The notes under the pieces were generated by a model. It saw only the letters and a list, made by a program, of their open reading frames with translations, was not told the DNA's origin and ran no database searches. Position numbers and translations under genes: made by a program. 6,349 nt of DNA, from contig JAXDLH010000267.1 of assembly GCA_034666705.1 (NCBI GenBank), positions 1 to 6,349 of the forward strand, in the 5' to 3' direction. Positions 1 to 5,829 of the stretch are shown piece after piece. This stretch comes from JAXDLH01 sp034666705. GTDB lineage: Bacteria; Chloroflexota; UBA6077; SHYK01. How positions within the stretch are numbered: position 1 is the stretch's first letter; each line of letters begins with the position of its first letter.

Positions 1-286
1 TCGCAATGACCGTGCCGGGGTCGGTGAGCACGCGCAGGTAGTTCTGCAGCCCGACGAATCGCTCGCCGGTGGCATTCCGGAACGACAGATAAATCGTGTT
101 GAGCGACGGGTAGACCAGGAACACGGCGAGGAACGACAGCGCGGGCAGCAACCACAGCCACGGGCGGATTCCTGGCTGGCGGCGGCCCGGGAGCAGTACC
201 AGAGCGCGCTCGGCGAGCACGATGTAGCCGACCGTCACCGCCGGCACGCCGACCACCACGACGATCGCTTGCAGCAGTCGATCCAC
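1..286 (-). CDS. Sugar ABC transporter permease, MalF/AglF type, N-terminal part (cut by left edge)
   Basis: This is the first 95 codons of an inner-membrane permease that would form the translocation channel with a second permease. It starts with GTG at 286, preceded by AAGGGAG (292-298) five bases upstream. Residues 6-24 form one hydrophobic segment and 44-65 a second, ending in FLVYPSLNTIYLSFRN, followed by RFVGLQNYLRVLTDP at about 77-90. That block (Y-P-N-T-Y-L-S-F, then F-V-G-L-N-Y) is typical of MalF/UgpA-type sugar permeases. The extra hydrophobic segment before a basic linker (GRRQPGIRPW) is what I recall of the AglF branch. It lies downstream of the binding protein on the same strand, but 436 bp away across a repeat-filled gap. 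Family and role are secure; the substrate class (alpha-glucosides) is inferred. The binding-protein-dependent transport EAA loop would lie beyond the window. Confidence 0.88.
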   Translation of the reverse strand, partial: MDRLLQAIVVVVGVPAVTVGYIVLAERALVLLPGRRQPGIRPWLWLLPALSFLAVFLVYPSLNTIYLSFRNATGERFVGLQNYLRVLTDPGTVIA

Positions 287-291
287 GTCTA

Positions 292-298
292 CTCCCTT
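292..298 (-). promoter_or_regulatory. Ribosome binding site of the permease
   Basis: AAGGGAG on the minus strand, five bases before the GTG at 286. It decides the start, since no ATG is available nearby. A small stem, TGCCG/CGGCA (minus strand), lies just upstream at about 299-318. Confidence 0.6.
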
Positions 299-334
299 TG
301 CCGATTCTCCAAGCGGCAGCTGAAAAGCAGGACC

Positions 335-623
335 CGTTGGCCCTGAGGATCCCAAAGAGCCTGCCGAAGGGGCGGACCCGGTAAGCCCCAATATTTCGTT
401 CGCCCTGAGGGCGGACTAAACCAAAGCCACGATGAAACCGGCATTGATGCAGGCATGATTTACGAGTGGACGATTGCGGTTTTCACCTTGGCTTGAGTTT
501 AGGTAAGCCCATATATGCGTTCGCCCTGAGGGCGGACCGGGTGAGCCCAAATACCCGTTCGCCCTGAGCGCCGACCGGGTGAGCCCAAATATCCGTTCGC
601 CCTGAGGCTCTCGAAGGGCGGAC
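335..623. repeat. Array of five REP-like hairpin units, 38-bp period in the right part
   Basis: The core CGTTCGCCCTGAG...GGCGGAC occurs at 335-377, 397-416, 518-537, 556-575 and 594-623. All but the first are led by GGTRAGCCC plus an AT-rich stretch, starting at 380, 502, 540 and 578; the last three starts are exactly 38 bp apart. The units at 397 and 518 form an 8-bp stem around a TGA loop (GTTCGCCC/GGGCGGAC with a G-T pair). The unit at 594 has a longer tip, GAGGCTCTCGAAG, and looks like the parent from which about 10 bp was lost. The first unit has an even longer tip, and the one at 556 has mismatches in its right arm. CCCTGAGnCTnTCGAAGGG is the kind of dispersed palindrome I recall from many bacterial genomes, so this is probably a local cluster of a genome-wide repeat. 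Confidence 0.8.
417..501. mobile_element. Putative 85-bp MITE-like segment with inverted ends and TA borders
   Basis: The left end TAAACCAAAGCCA (417-429) and the right end TGGCTTGAGTTTA (489-501) are inverted repeats matching at 11 of 13 positions. A second, inner pair, TGAAACCG (433-440) and CGGTTTTCA (477-485), lets the whole segment fold into one long imperfect hairpin. It sits exactly between the end of one REP-like unit (416) and the leader of the next (502). Removing one TA plus the interior would leave TA where the other units have CG, restoring the repeat phase. TA target duplication is the habit of IS630/Tc1-mariner elements. No transposase is present; a non-mobile palindrome in the array is the alternative. 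Confidence 0.4.
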
Positions 624-642
624 CCGATGAGCGCAACGTTAG

Positions 643-685
643 CCCCCGGGTTCGAGGTTCGAGAACCTCACCACGAACCCGGGGG
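643..685 (-). terminator. Branched hairpin after the binding-protein gene (mRNA stabiliser or terminator)
   Basis: A perfect 12-bp stem, CCCCCGGGTTCG (643-654) with CGAACCCGGGGG (674-685), encloses a second stem, AGGTTC (655-660) with GAACCT (663-668). It begins 38 bases after the stop of the sugar-binding gene. On the minus strand it is followed by CTAACGTTGCG, not a T run, so it is not a classical intrinsic terminator. A 3'-end barrier to exonucleases or partial terminator fits better. Confidence 0.6.
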
Positions 686-722
686 TTACCTTCCGCAGTT
701 ACTCATCCCTGCTGGCCCCCTC

Positions 723-2060
723 TCACCGGGCCGCATAGGCGTCGGCCTGGGCCTGGTCGAGCGTCGCCAGCACCGTGTCCAGACTGCCCGGGTTGTTCAC
801 GTAGTCCAGGATCCCGCGCCAGAAGGCGTTGTTCATTGCTTCGGGCATCAGGTCCGAGGCGTCGAAGCGCACGATCTTGGCGTCGATCAGCGCCTGAGCT
901 GACGCCCGTGACAGTGGATCCGGATAATCGTTGAAGCTGACCTGGCGGTTTGGCGAGAGTGCCCCGCCGTGCTTCACCCAGATCGCCTGTGCCTCCGGGG
1001 TGGTGAGGTACTTGATCAGGGCCCAGGCCTGTGGCGTGTCTTTGAACATGCCAAACAGATCGCCGGCCGCCTCGACGGCACCGGTGTACTTCGGGTCGAT
1101 GTCCGGGAAGGGGAAGAAGTTGAAGTCGTCGACGGGCTTGAGTCCCGGCGTGTCGTTCGTAAAGAAGCTCGTGATGAAGCTGCCCTGATGGTGCAGGTAG
1201 CAGCCGGGCGGGTTCGAGAAGAGCGGGTCGCCCGCGTTCCCGAAGTTCGTGGCCAGCATATATTGCCGGCCGCCAAAGCTCATGCGCGGGTTGGCCACGA
1301 TCTGGCCCCACGTTTCCCACGCGCGCCGGATCTCCGGCGATGACCACTTGATCTTGCCCTGGTACCACTGGTCGTACACGTCCGGGCCGGACTGGCGCAG
1401 TACGATGTCTTCCAGCCAGTCGGTGCCGGGCCAACCGCTCGCCGCGCCCGCCTCCAGCCCGATGCACCACGGCGTCGTGCCCGCATCGGCAGCACGCCGC
1501 GAGAGCACCATCATGTCATCCCACGTCTTCGGCTGCTGGAACCCCGCGACGCTGAACGCCTTCGGGTTGTACCAGATCAGTCCCTTGAGCGCGCTCTTAA
1601 TGAAGATCCCGACCTGCTTGCCGTCGACCTTGCCGAGCTCGAGCCATTGGTCGCTGTACTGCTGGCGCATGGCTGCCGCGTCCAGTGTGGACGCGAGGTC
1701 GACGAGTTTGCCCGCGCGGGCGAACTCCGCCATCTGGCCGGGGCCGGGCAGGCCGGCGACGTCCGGCGGATTGCCGGCTTGCACGCGGGTCGTGAGGATG
1801 GCGTTCAGGTCGCGGGTGCCCTCGTAGCGCACTTGCACGCCGGTCTGGTCCTCGAATGGGCGCACCATCGCGAGGAAGGCGTCCTGCTCGTCGCCACCCC
1901 AGGTGGCGAGCACATTGACGCTCCCGCCGAGGCGCTGCCCAGCCACGGGCGAGCCCCCAGCGCTCCCCTGGGAACCAGTAGCGGGCGTCGCACTGCGTGA
2001 GCACGCGAGCGAGATGAGGATGCACGCGACGCCGAGCGCGCGCAGACGCCAGGGGGACAT
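723..2060 (-). CDS. Sugar-binding lipoprotein of ABC transporter, family 1 (alpha-glucoside/AglE-like)
   Basis: This is the extracytoplasmic, lipid-anchored receptor (445 aa) that delivers sugar to the permease. I place the start at ATG 2060 because AAGGAGG (2068-2074) sits seven bases upstream and the protein then opens with a lipoprotein signal: SPWRLR, a hydrophobic stretch, and SLAC with Cys20 as the anchor. The same frame stays open to 2225, but that 55-residue extension looks non-coding. A Ser/Gly/Ala linker (21-46) leads into the domain at GSVNVLATWGGDEQDAF. Residues 197-215 read PWCIGLEAGAASGWPGTDW, followed by LEDIVLR; this block is what I recall from the AglE group of family 1 binding proteins. 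KYLTTPEAQAIWVKHGGALSPNR (about 350-372) is the usual C-terminal family signature. Length is normal. Family is sure; the sugar is inferred. Confidence 0.93.
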   Translation of the reverse strand: MSPWRLRALGVACILISLACSRSATPATGSQGSAGGSPVAGQRLGGSVNVLATWGGDEQDAFLAMVRPFEDQTGVQVRYEGTRDLNAILTTRVQAGNPPDVAGLPGPGQMAEFARAGKLVDLASTLDAAAMRQQYSDQWLELGKVDGKQVGIFIKSALKGLIWYNPKAFSVAGFQQPKTWDDMMVLSRRAADAGTTPWCIGLEAGAASGWPGTDWLEDIVLRQSGPDVYDQWYQGKIKWSSPEIRRAWETWGQIVANPRMSFGGRQYMLATNFGNAGDPLFSNPPGCYLHHQGSFITSFFTNDTPGLKPVDDFNFFPFPDIDPKYTGAVEAAGDLFGMFKDTPQAWALIKYLTTPEAQAIWVKHGGALSPNRQVSFNDYPDPLSRASAQALIDAKIVRFDASDLMPEAMNNAFWRGILDYVNNPGSLDTVLATLDQAQADAYAAR

Positions 2061-2243
2061 AGACGCACCTCCTTGTGCGCCCGCAGGGGCGTCCTGCTCA
2101 CTTCGGTATGAAGGGGACGGGAGGCGTACGAGCGGGGACACAATCACCTGGGGGGCCCGGCGAGCCCCGCCGCACGCCAACACCCTTGATTCCAGCCTAG
2201 CACCCGCCAGCCGACTGAACAGCAACGGTTTTATAACGGACTA
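2061..2243 (-). other. 183-bp gap between ATPase and binding-protein genes
   Basis: No gene is seen. On the minus strand it holds TTATAAAA (about 2229-2236) close to the ATPase stop, and TTGCTG followed 17 bases later by TGCTAG, a poor promoter match. Either could mark an internal promoter for the binding protein, but neither is strong. The only firm sites are the ribosome site and the small stem at 2078-2091. Confidence 0.4.
2068..2074 (-). promoter_or_regulatory. Ribosome binding site deciding the binding-protein start
   Basis: AAGGAGG on the minus strand, seven bases before ATG 2060. It rules out the longer open frame that reaches 2225. A 5-bp stem, CGCCC/GGGCG (2078-2091), lies directly upstream. 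Confidence 0.8.
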
Positions 2244-3371
2244 TTACAACGAGGTTACGCTCGCGCCCAACAGCCCCGGCGCGAGGCTCACCTCGGACTC
2301 TGGATCGAAGAGGTGGATCCGATCCACCGCGATTGCGACCTCGACCGTAGCATGGGCCTCCGGTGCGTAGCGCGGGTCGAAGCGCGCCACGAATTCCGGC
2401 CCACCCGCCTCCAGAAACGCGAATACTTCGGAGCCGAGGGACTCCACTACATTCACTCGCGCCTGGACGCGGGCAACCTCATAGCCGCTCGCCTCGCGCG
2501 GATCCGTGATGTGCTCTGGGCGAATGCCGGCGATAACCGCGCGTCCGGGCTGCGCCTGGGCGGCCATCCAGGACGGCAGTGGGATGGTCAATCCGCCTGT
2601 CTGCACCACGGACCTGCCCAAATCGTTGGTCCGGATCTCCCCCTGGAACAGGTTCATGCTGGGACTGCCGATGAAGGTGGCTACGAACACGTTCACCGGA
2701 TGGTCGTAGAGCTGCTGCGGCGTATCAACTTGCTGCAACATGCCATCGCGCATCGCGGCGATCCGCTGGCCCATCGTCATCGCCTCGACCTGATCGTGGG
2801 TCACATAGATCGTGGTGGTTTCGAGTCGCTCGTGGAGACGGATCAACTCCGTGCGGGTCTGGACGCGGAGCTGTGCATCCAGGTTTGAGAGCGGCTCGTC
2901 CATGAGGAACACTTGCGGCTCCCGGACGATCGCGCGGCCGAGCGCCACCCGCTGGCGCTGCCCCCCCGAGAGCTCGCGCGGCTTGCGGTCAAGGAGCGCG
3001 CCGATGCCCAACATGGTGCTGGTCTGGCTTACGCGGCGCTCGATCTCAGCGCCTGACGTATGCCGCAGCTTCAGGCCGAACGCGAGGTTCTCGCGGACCG
3101 AGAGGTGCGGGTACAGCGCGTAGCTCTGAAAGACCATCGCGATGTCGCGGTCTTTCGAAGGGACCTCGTTGACCCGCCGCCCATTGATGAATAGGTCGCC
3201 CGAGGTGATCTCCTCGAGGCCCGCGATCATACGCAGCGCTGTTGACTTGCCGCAGCCGGACGGCCCGACAAGCACGACGAACTCCCCGTCGCGGATCTCA
3301 AGCGTGAGGTCACGGACGGCCAGTATGTCCCGATAGCGTTTGGTCACATGCTCAAGCGAGACAGTAGCCGT
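2244..3371 (-). CDS. Sugar ABC transporter ATPase, MalK/UgpC/MsmX family, apparent ACG start
   Basis: This cytoplasmic ATPase powers sugar import. Counting from the GTG at 3347 (367 aa), it has Walker A GPSGCGKST (28-36), Q-loop Q74, signature LSGGQ (126-130), Walker B VFLMDEP (146-152), D-loop SNLD (154-157) and switch His184. A C-terminal TOBE/OB region (about 235-355) contains IRPEHI, typical of the MalK subfamily. All catalytic residues are present. The start is odd. Upstream of 3347 the frame encodes TATVSLEH, completing the family N-terminus (usually M-A-x-V-x-L-x-x-V-T-K-R-Y), but no ATG, GTG or TTG exists before the in-frame TAG at 3425-3423. ACG at 3371 stands where Met is expected, six bases after GGGGG (3378-3382). 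I therefore give 3371 as the start (375 aa); 3347 is the conventional alternative. It leads the operon, 183 bp before the binding protein. Confidence 0.92.
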   Translation of the reverse strand, partial: TATVSLEHVTKRYRDILAVRDLTLEIRDGEFVVLVGPSGCGKSTALRMIAGLEEITSGDLFINGRRVNEVPSKDRDIAMVFQSYALYPHLSVRENLAFGLKLRHTSGAEIERRVSQTSTMLGIGALLDRKPRELSGGQRQRVALGRAIVREPQVFLMDEPLSNLDAQLRVQTRTELIRLHERLETTTIYVTHDQVEAMTMGQRIAAMRDGMLQQVDTPQQLYDHPVNVFVATFIGSPSMNLFQGEIRTNDLGRSVVQTGGLTIPLPSWMAAQAQPGRAVIAGIRPEHITDPREASGYEVARVQARVNVVESLGSEVFAFLEAGGPEFVARFDPRYAPEAHATVEVAIAVDRIHLFDPESEVSLAPGLLGASVTSL

Positions 3372-3377
3372 AGTGCA

Positions 3378-3382
3378 CCCCC
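3378..3382 (-). promoter_or_regulatory. Likely ribosome binding site for the ATPase (before ACG)
   Basis: GGGGGTG on the minus strand differs from GGAGGTG at one place, where G can still wobble-pair with the 16S tail. It lies six bases before ACG 3371. The GTG at 3347 has no comparable site. Confidence 0.45.
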
Positions 3383-3505
3383 ACTGCCGCAGAGCTCTAC
3401 GCCGGACCCGACCCGGGGCTCCCTACTTACAGCCTACTGCGCACTGCACCTCCCCACCAACCCGAACCGCCCGACGCTTTGACGTTAAATCTCTGGTTGT
3501 GATGT

Positions 3506-3520
3506 GCGCTCGTTTAGCGC
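3506..3520. promoter_or_regulatory. Small palindrome upstream of the sugar operon, possible operator
   Basis: GCGCT-cgttt-AGCGC is a perfect 5+5 inverted repeat in the 215-bp gap (3372-3586) between the MFS stop and the sugar operon. Its place fits an operator for a local sugar repressor, but no regulator gene is adjacent, and the match to a LacI-type site (central CG in AAACG) is only partial. I see nothing else firm in the gap: no clear terminator after the MFS gene and no convincing sigma-70 promoter. Confidence 0.2.
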
Positions 3521-3586
3521 GTGGGCCAGGGGTAAGTTGACGATGGCTTCGAGCGGAGCATCTGCCGATAGACCTACATCGCCTTG

Positions 3587-4891
3587 CTACGAGCGTATGG
3601 ACGCTCCTCTGGGGCTCTCCGCCGTGCCCACCCTGCCCGTGGGCTCTGGTGGGCGCTCTTCAGGCGGGAGCCAGTGGCGGAAGAAGAGATAGAAGAGCAC
3701 GGCATTCAGCCCCTGGGCGAGCGCCGAGAGCTCGAAGGGGATGGCGAGCGGCAGGTAGGCAAAAGCATAGCCGGCGGCGATCTGGCCTCCGATCCCGGTC
3801 GTCTGCGCCGGCAGGTTCGACAGCGCGACAACCGCCGCACGCTCGTCCGGTGCCGCCATACCGATCACGTACGAGTCCTTGAGCGGGCCCTGCACGCGGT
3901 TGGCGAGCTGCCGCAGGAGGTAGAGGGCACCGGCGAGCCAGAACGAGGGCGCGAGCGCCATCAACGCCAGGAGCGCCGCCTGGAAGCCCCGCGCCAGACT
4001 GATCCCGCGCACCAGCCCGAGGCGCTGCGCCACGCGGTCAGCACCCAGATTCGAGAGCAGCGTCGCGAGGTTGACGGCGGCGAGCAAGAAGCCGATCTCG
4101 CCGGGTCCCACCCCGTACCGCTGGGCAAACCAGTAGGCGAGGAACGGGCCGAAGAAGGCGCTCTCGACGCCGTTGACGCTGTTCGTCACCGCGAGCCGCC
4201 AGAAGAGCCCACGCGAGCGCTGGGGGAGCGCGAGGACCCTCCGGCCCGCCGGCGCGGGGGACGGGTCGGCGATGGGGATCGTCAGCCCGCCTGTGAGGAA
4301 GGCGAGCGCGGCGATGACAAAGAAGGCCGGATGGTAGGCGCTCGTCCCGGTCAGGCCAAACGCGGGGGCGATGTCCGGGAGCCACGCCAATTGCGCTCCA
4401 GCGAGCCCGCCAAGCGCCGCCGCGAGGGTGAACCGGGCGAAGACTGCAGTGCGGCGCTCAGGCGGCGCGAGCGCGGCGAGCATAGCATGCTCGGCAGGGT
4501 AGTAGGGCCCCACGTTCCCGCCGGCCCCGCCTTCGCCCCGGCCAAACGTCCCAAGCGCCGCGAAGAGGAAGATGGGCAGGGGACTCGCGGTCAGCCCGAA
4601 CGCGACCCCGGCAACCCCGGTGAGCGTCGGGAGGAGGATGAGAAATGGCTTGTGGCCGAACCGCGGTGTGAACACGCCAATGGCGATGGAGATGACCGCG
4701 CCAGTCGCCGCGACCACCGTAAAGAGCAACCCGAGCTCCACCGCGCTGTAGCCGCTGGCCGTTAGGTACAGCGGGGTTACGATGCCGGCGAGCGCCCGTA
4801 CCATGCTCATCGACGTCCGAGCCCCCATGAGCAGATTGAGGTCTCGGCCCATCCACTCCGGCGTGACACGGCGCAACACATGCTGGCGCAC
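3587..4891 (-). CDS. Major facilitator superfamily transporter, 12 TM, probable efflux
   Basis: This is an inner-membrane secondary transporter of 434 aa, normal MFS length. It starts at GTG 4891; an in-frame TGA at 4903-4901 excludes anything longer, and GGGTGAG lies about nine bases upstream. The first half has the loop 2-3 motif A as IGVFTPRFGHK (about 71-81) and a glycine-rich GRGEGGAGG (117-125) near helix 4. A polar centre (about 208-228) divides the halves. The second half repeats motif A as LGADRVAQRLG (282-292). About twelve hydrophobic segments can be counted, and the tail (about 408-434) is Pro/Arg-rich. The substrate cannot be read from sequence. It lies downstream of padR on the same strand, which suggests regulated export of a toxic compound or drug; that is an inference from context. 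Confidence 0.88.
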   Translation of the reverse strand: MRQHVLRRVTPEWMGRDLNLLMGARTSMSMVRALAGIVTPLYLTASGYSAVELGLLFTVVAATGAVISIAIGVFTPRFGHKPFLILLPTLTGVAGVAFGLTASPLPIFLFAALGTFGRGEGGAGGNVGPYYPAEHAMLAALAPPERRTAVFARFTLAAALGGLAGAQLAWLPDIAPAFGLTGTSAYHPAFFVIAALAFLTGGLTIPIADPSPAPAGRRVLALPQRSRGLFWRLAVTNSVNGVESAFFGPFLAYWFAQRYGVGPGEIGFLLAAVNLATLLSNLGADRVAQRLGLVRGISLARGFQAALLALMALAPSFWLAGALYLLRQLANRVQGPLKDSYVIGMAAPDERAAVVALSNLPAQTTGIGGQIAAGYAFAYLPLAIPFELSALAQGLNAVLFYLFFRHWLPPEERPPEPTGRVGTAESPRGASIRS

Positions 4892-4979
4892 TGCGGGCGC
4901 TCACCCGCTCAGCAGTTGAGCCCGGACGCCGACCGCGCCATCGGCGGCCACGAGCCAGGTAGAGTCGACTGGAAGCGGA

Positions 4980-5054
4980 TCAGCTCCATGACTGCCACGA
5001 TCGCGGTGAGCGGATCGACGGTTGCAGTGTGACGGTGAGGTCAGCCTGCGCCAT
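4980..5054 (-). CDS. Short open frame overlapping the padR end: leader peptide or gene remnant
   Basis: ATG at 5054 lies inside the end of padR (14-base overlap) and follows GAGGAGG (5061-5067) by six bases, an excellent ribosome site. The frame encodes 24 residues, MAQADLTVTLQP at the start, then stops at 4980. The other two frames just downstream read protein-like stretches, VDPLTAIVAVMELIRFQ and then STWLVAADGAVGVRAQLLSG ending at 4901. A small gene of roughly 50 codons broken by two frame changes is therefore possible. Against this, GAGGAGGAA also encodes the Glu run of padR, so the ribosome site could be a by-product. I do not recognise the peptide. It could also serve translational coupling towards the MFS gene. 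Confidence 0.25.
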   Translation of the reverse strand: MAQADLTVTLQPSIRSPRSWQSWS

Positions 5055-5400
5055 CGATTTCCTCCTCAATGCGCGGTAAGGCGCCCCGGCTCGCGGGAGC
5101 CGGCGCGTCGACGACCTCCTCCACCAGTTCGCGGATCCGGTCCCGCGCTTCCTCCAGCGCCCGCCGCCCAGCATCGGTGGTGCGGTAGTACTTGCGCATC
5201 TTGCCTCCTACCACGTGCGGCTCCTGCGCGAGATAGCCGGTCGCCTCCAGCCCGTGGAGCACCGGGTAGAGGGTGCCCGGGCTGAGCTCGTAGCCGTGCC
5301 GCCGCAGCTCGGCGATGAGCGCCACGCCGTAGACCGGCGCCTCCGTGGCATGGTGCAGGATGTGGATCTTGATGAATCCGAGGAAGAAGTCACGGACCAT
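5041..5400 (-). CDS. PadR-family transcriptional regulator
   Basis: This is a small DNA-binding repressor-type protein of 119 aa, one of the short PadR proteins. I start it at ATG 5400, giving MVRDFFLGFIKIHIL, the usual PadR opening. The frame stays open to 5601, but that 67-residue extension has no family likeness. YGVALIAELRRHGYELSPGTL (about 24-44) is the winged-helix core, with the diagnostic LSPGTLYPVLHGLE (39-52), followed by the wing GGKMRKYYRTTDAGRRALE (65-83). A charged helix (about 80-98) probably forms the dimer arm; the last 20 residues are Pro/Ala/Glu-rich. Its ribosome site is weak. Half-sites directly before the start suggest autoregulation. PadR proteins often control neighbouring transporters, so the downstream MFS gene is the likely target, with the divergent binding-protein gene as a second candidate. 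Confidence 0.93.
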   Translation of the reverse strand: MVRDFFLGFIKIHILHHATEAPVYGVALIAELRRHGYELSPGTLYPVLHGLEATGYLAQEPHVVGGKMRKYYRTTDAGRRALEEARDRIRELVEEVVDAPAPASRGALPRIEEEIDGAG

Positions 5401-5401
5401 A

Positions 5402-5437
5402 ATATCGCAACTCGATATCAATAATCGATAATTCGAT
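5402..5437. promoter_or_regulatory. Probable PadR operator/promoter: cluster of ATCG/CGAT half-sites
   Basis: Directly before the padR ATG lies ATATCG-caact-CGATAT (5402-5418), a perfect 6+5+6 inverted repeat, and then ATCGA-taat-TCGAT (5424-5437), a perfect 5+4+5 repeat. The stretch is AT-rich in an otherwise GC-rich window. On the minus strand TTGCCC (about 5440) stands 17 bases before TTGATA, a possible but imperfect promoter overlapped by these sites. Binding there would block padR transcription. Confidence 0.5.
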
Positions 5438-5774
5438 GGGGCAAGTCTGCGCCGTGCCGGTGCATTATGGCCGAGCCAGGATGGCCCGAGGTCCACCGGG
5501 GTGCACCTGCCGGAAAGCGCTGAAGCGAGCCCGCCGCAAAGCGGTGAAGACGACACCAAATCGCGGTCGAACTTACAGGTCTCATGGCTCCAGATAACCA
5601 CATTGGTGCGGGGTTAGCGGACCCGGTCTTCGAAACCGCAGTGACAGCACAAGCCATCCCGAACAGCCCGACGGAGATGCGCGCCCATCACAGGCACGAT
5701 CGCCCCATCGGTGCGGATGCGGACGGTGGTACCCCCCACCCCTATAGCGCAGTGGTGATCGCCCCCGAATATGC

Positions 5775-5780
5775 TATGTT
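5775..5780 (+). promoter_or_regulatory. Tentative -10 element for the family 5 binding-protein gene
   Basis: TATGTT, with overlapping TATGCT at 5770, is the best -10-like stretch upstream of the 5842 start. No good TTGACA-like box lies at the right distance, so the assignment is weak. Confidence 0.2.
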
Positions 5781-5805
5781 TCCGGCGGTTTTCCTGGCAG
5801 GGTGC

Positions 5806-5829
5806 TCAACAGTTGGAGCAACAGTCGGA
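5806..5829 (+). repeat. 12-bp tandem repeat just before the ribosome site
   Basis: TCAACAGTTGGA (5806-5817) is followed at once by GCAACAGTCGGA (5818-5829), identical at 10 of 12 positions. TGCTC (5803-5807) can also pair with GAGCA (5816-5820). It lies in the likely leader of the mRNA, ending one base before the GGAGGT ribosome site (5831-5836). Confidence 0.5.

Larger units (their letters stand above)
287..722. other. 436-bp gap between binding protein and permease: hairpins and REP-like repeats
   Basis: I find no believable gene here. Reading from the binding-protein side it holds a branched hairpin (643-685), a decayed repeat remnant (about 626-640), five REP-like units (335-623) and an 85-bp segment with inverted ends (417-501). 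This is long for a gap inside a sugar ABC operon. The content suggests control of transcript ends and relative expression rather than coding. An independent promoter for the permease is possible but I could not pick convincing -35/-10 boxes. Confidence 0.7.

Noticed and set aside
335..623. Short regular repeats considered as a CRISPR array.
   Set aside because: Each unit carries its own hairpin and the 38-bp period is almost wholly repeat, with no unique spacers and no cas genes nearby.
703..1470. 255-codon minus-strand open frame overlapping the sugar-binding gene.
   Set aside because: It is an out-of-frame shadow rich in Arg, Pro and Gly; the binding-protein frame holds all recognisable motifs.
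2061..2225. 55-residue N-terminal extension of the sugar-binding protein to 2225.
   Set aside because: The extension does not look like a signal peptide, whereas ATG 2060 has AAGGAGG at seven bases and a full lipoprotein signal.
3584..4765. 393-codon plus-strand open frame opposite the MFS gene.
   Set aside because: The peptide is extremely rich in Arg, Glu and Gly, typical of the antisense shadow of a GC-rich membrane-protein gene; the minus frame encodes a clear MFS protein.
5401..5601. 67-residue N-terminal extension of padR to 5601, and a 79-codon minus frame at 5418-5657.
   Set aside because: The PadR family starts at the MVRDFFLGF position; the extension covers the operator cluster and has no recognisable protein features.
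5605..5650. tRNA-like arm CGGT-cttcgaa-ACCG near 5620-5634, reminiscent of an anticodon arm.
   Set aside because: No acceptor stem, D arm or T arm with TTCGA can be fitted on either strand, and the outer stem pair is C-C.
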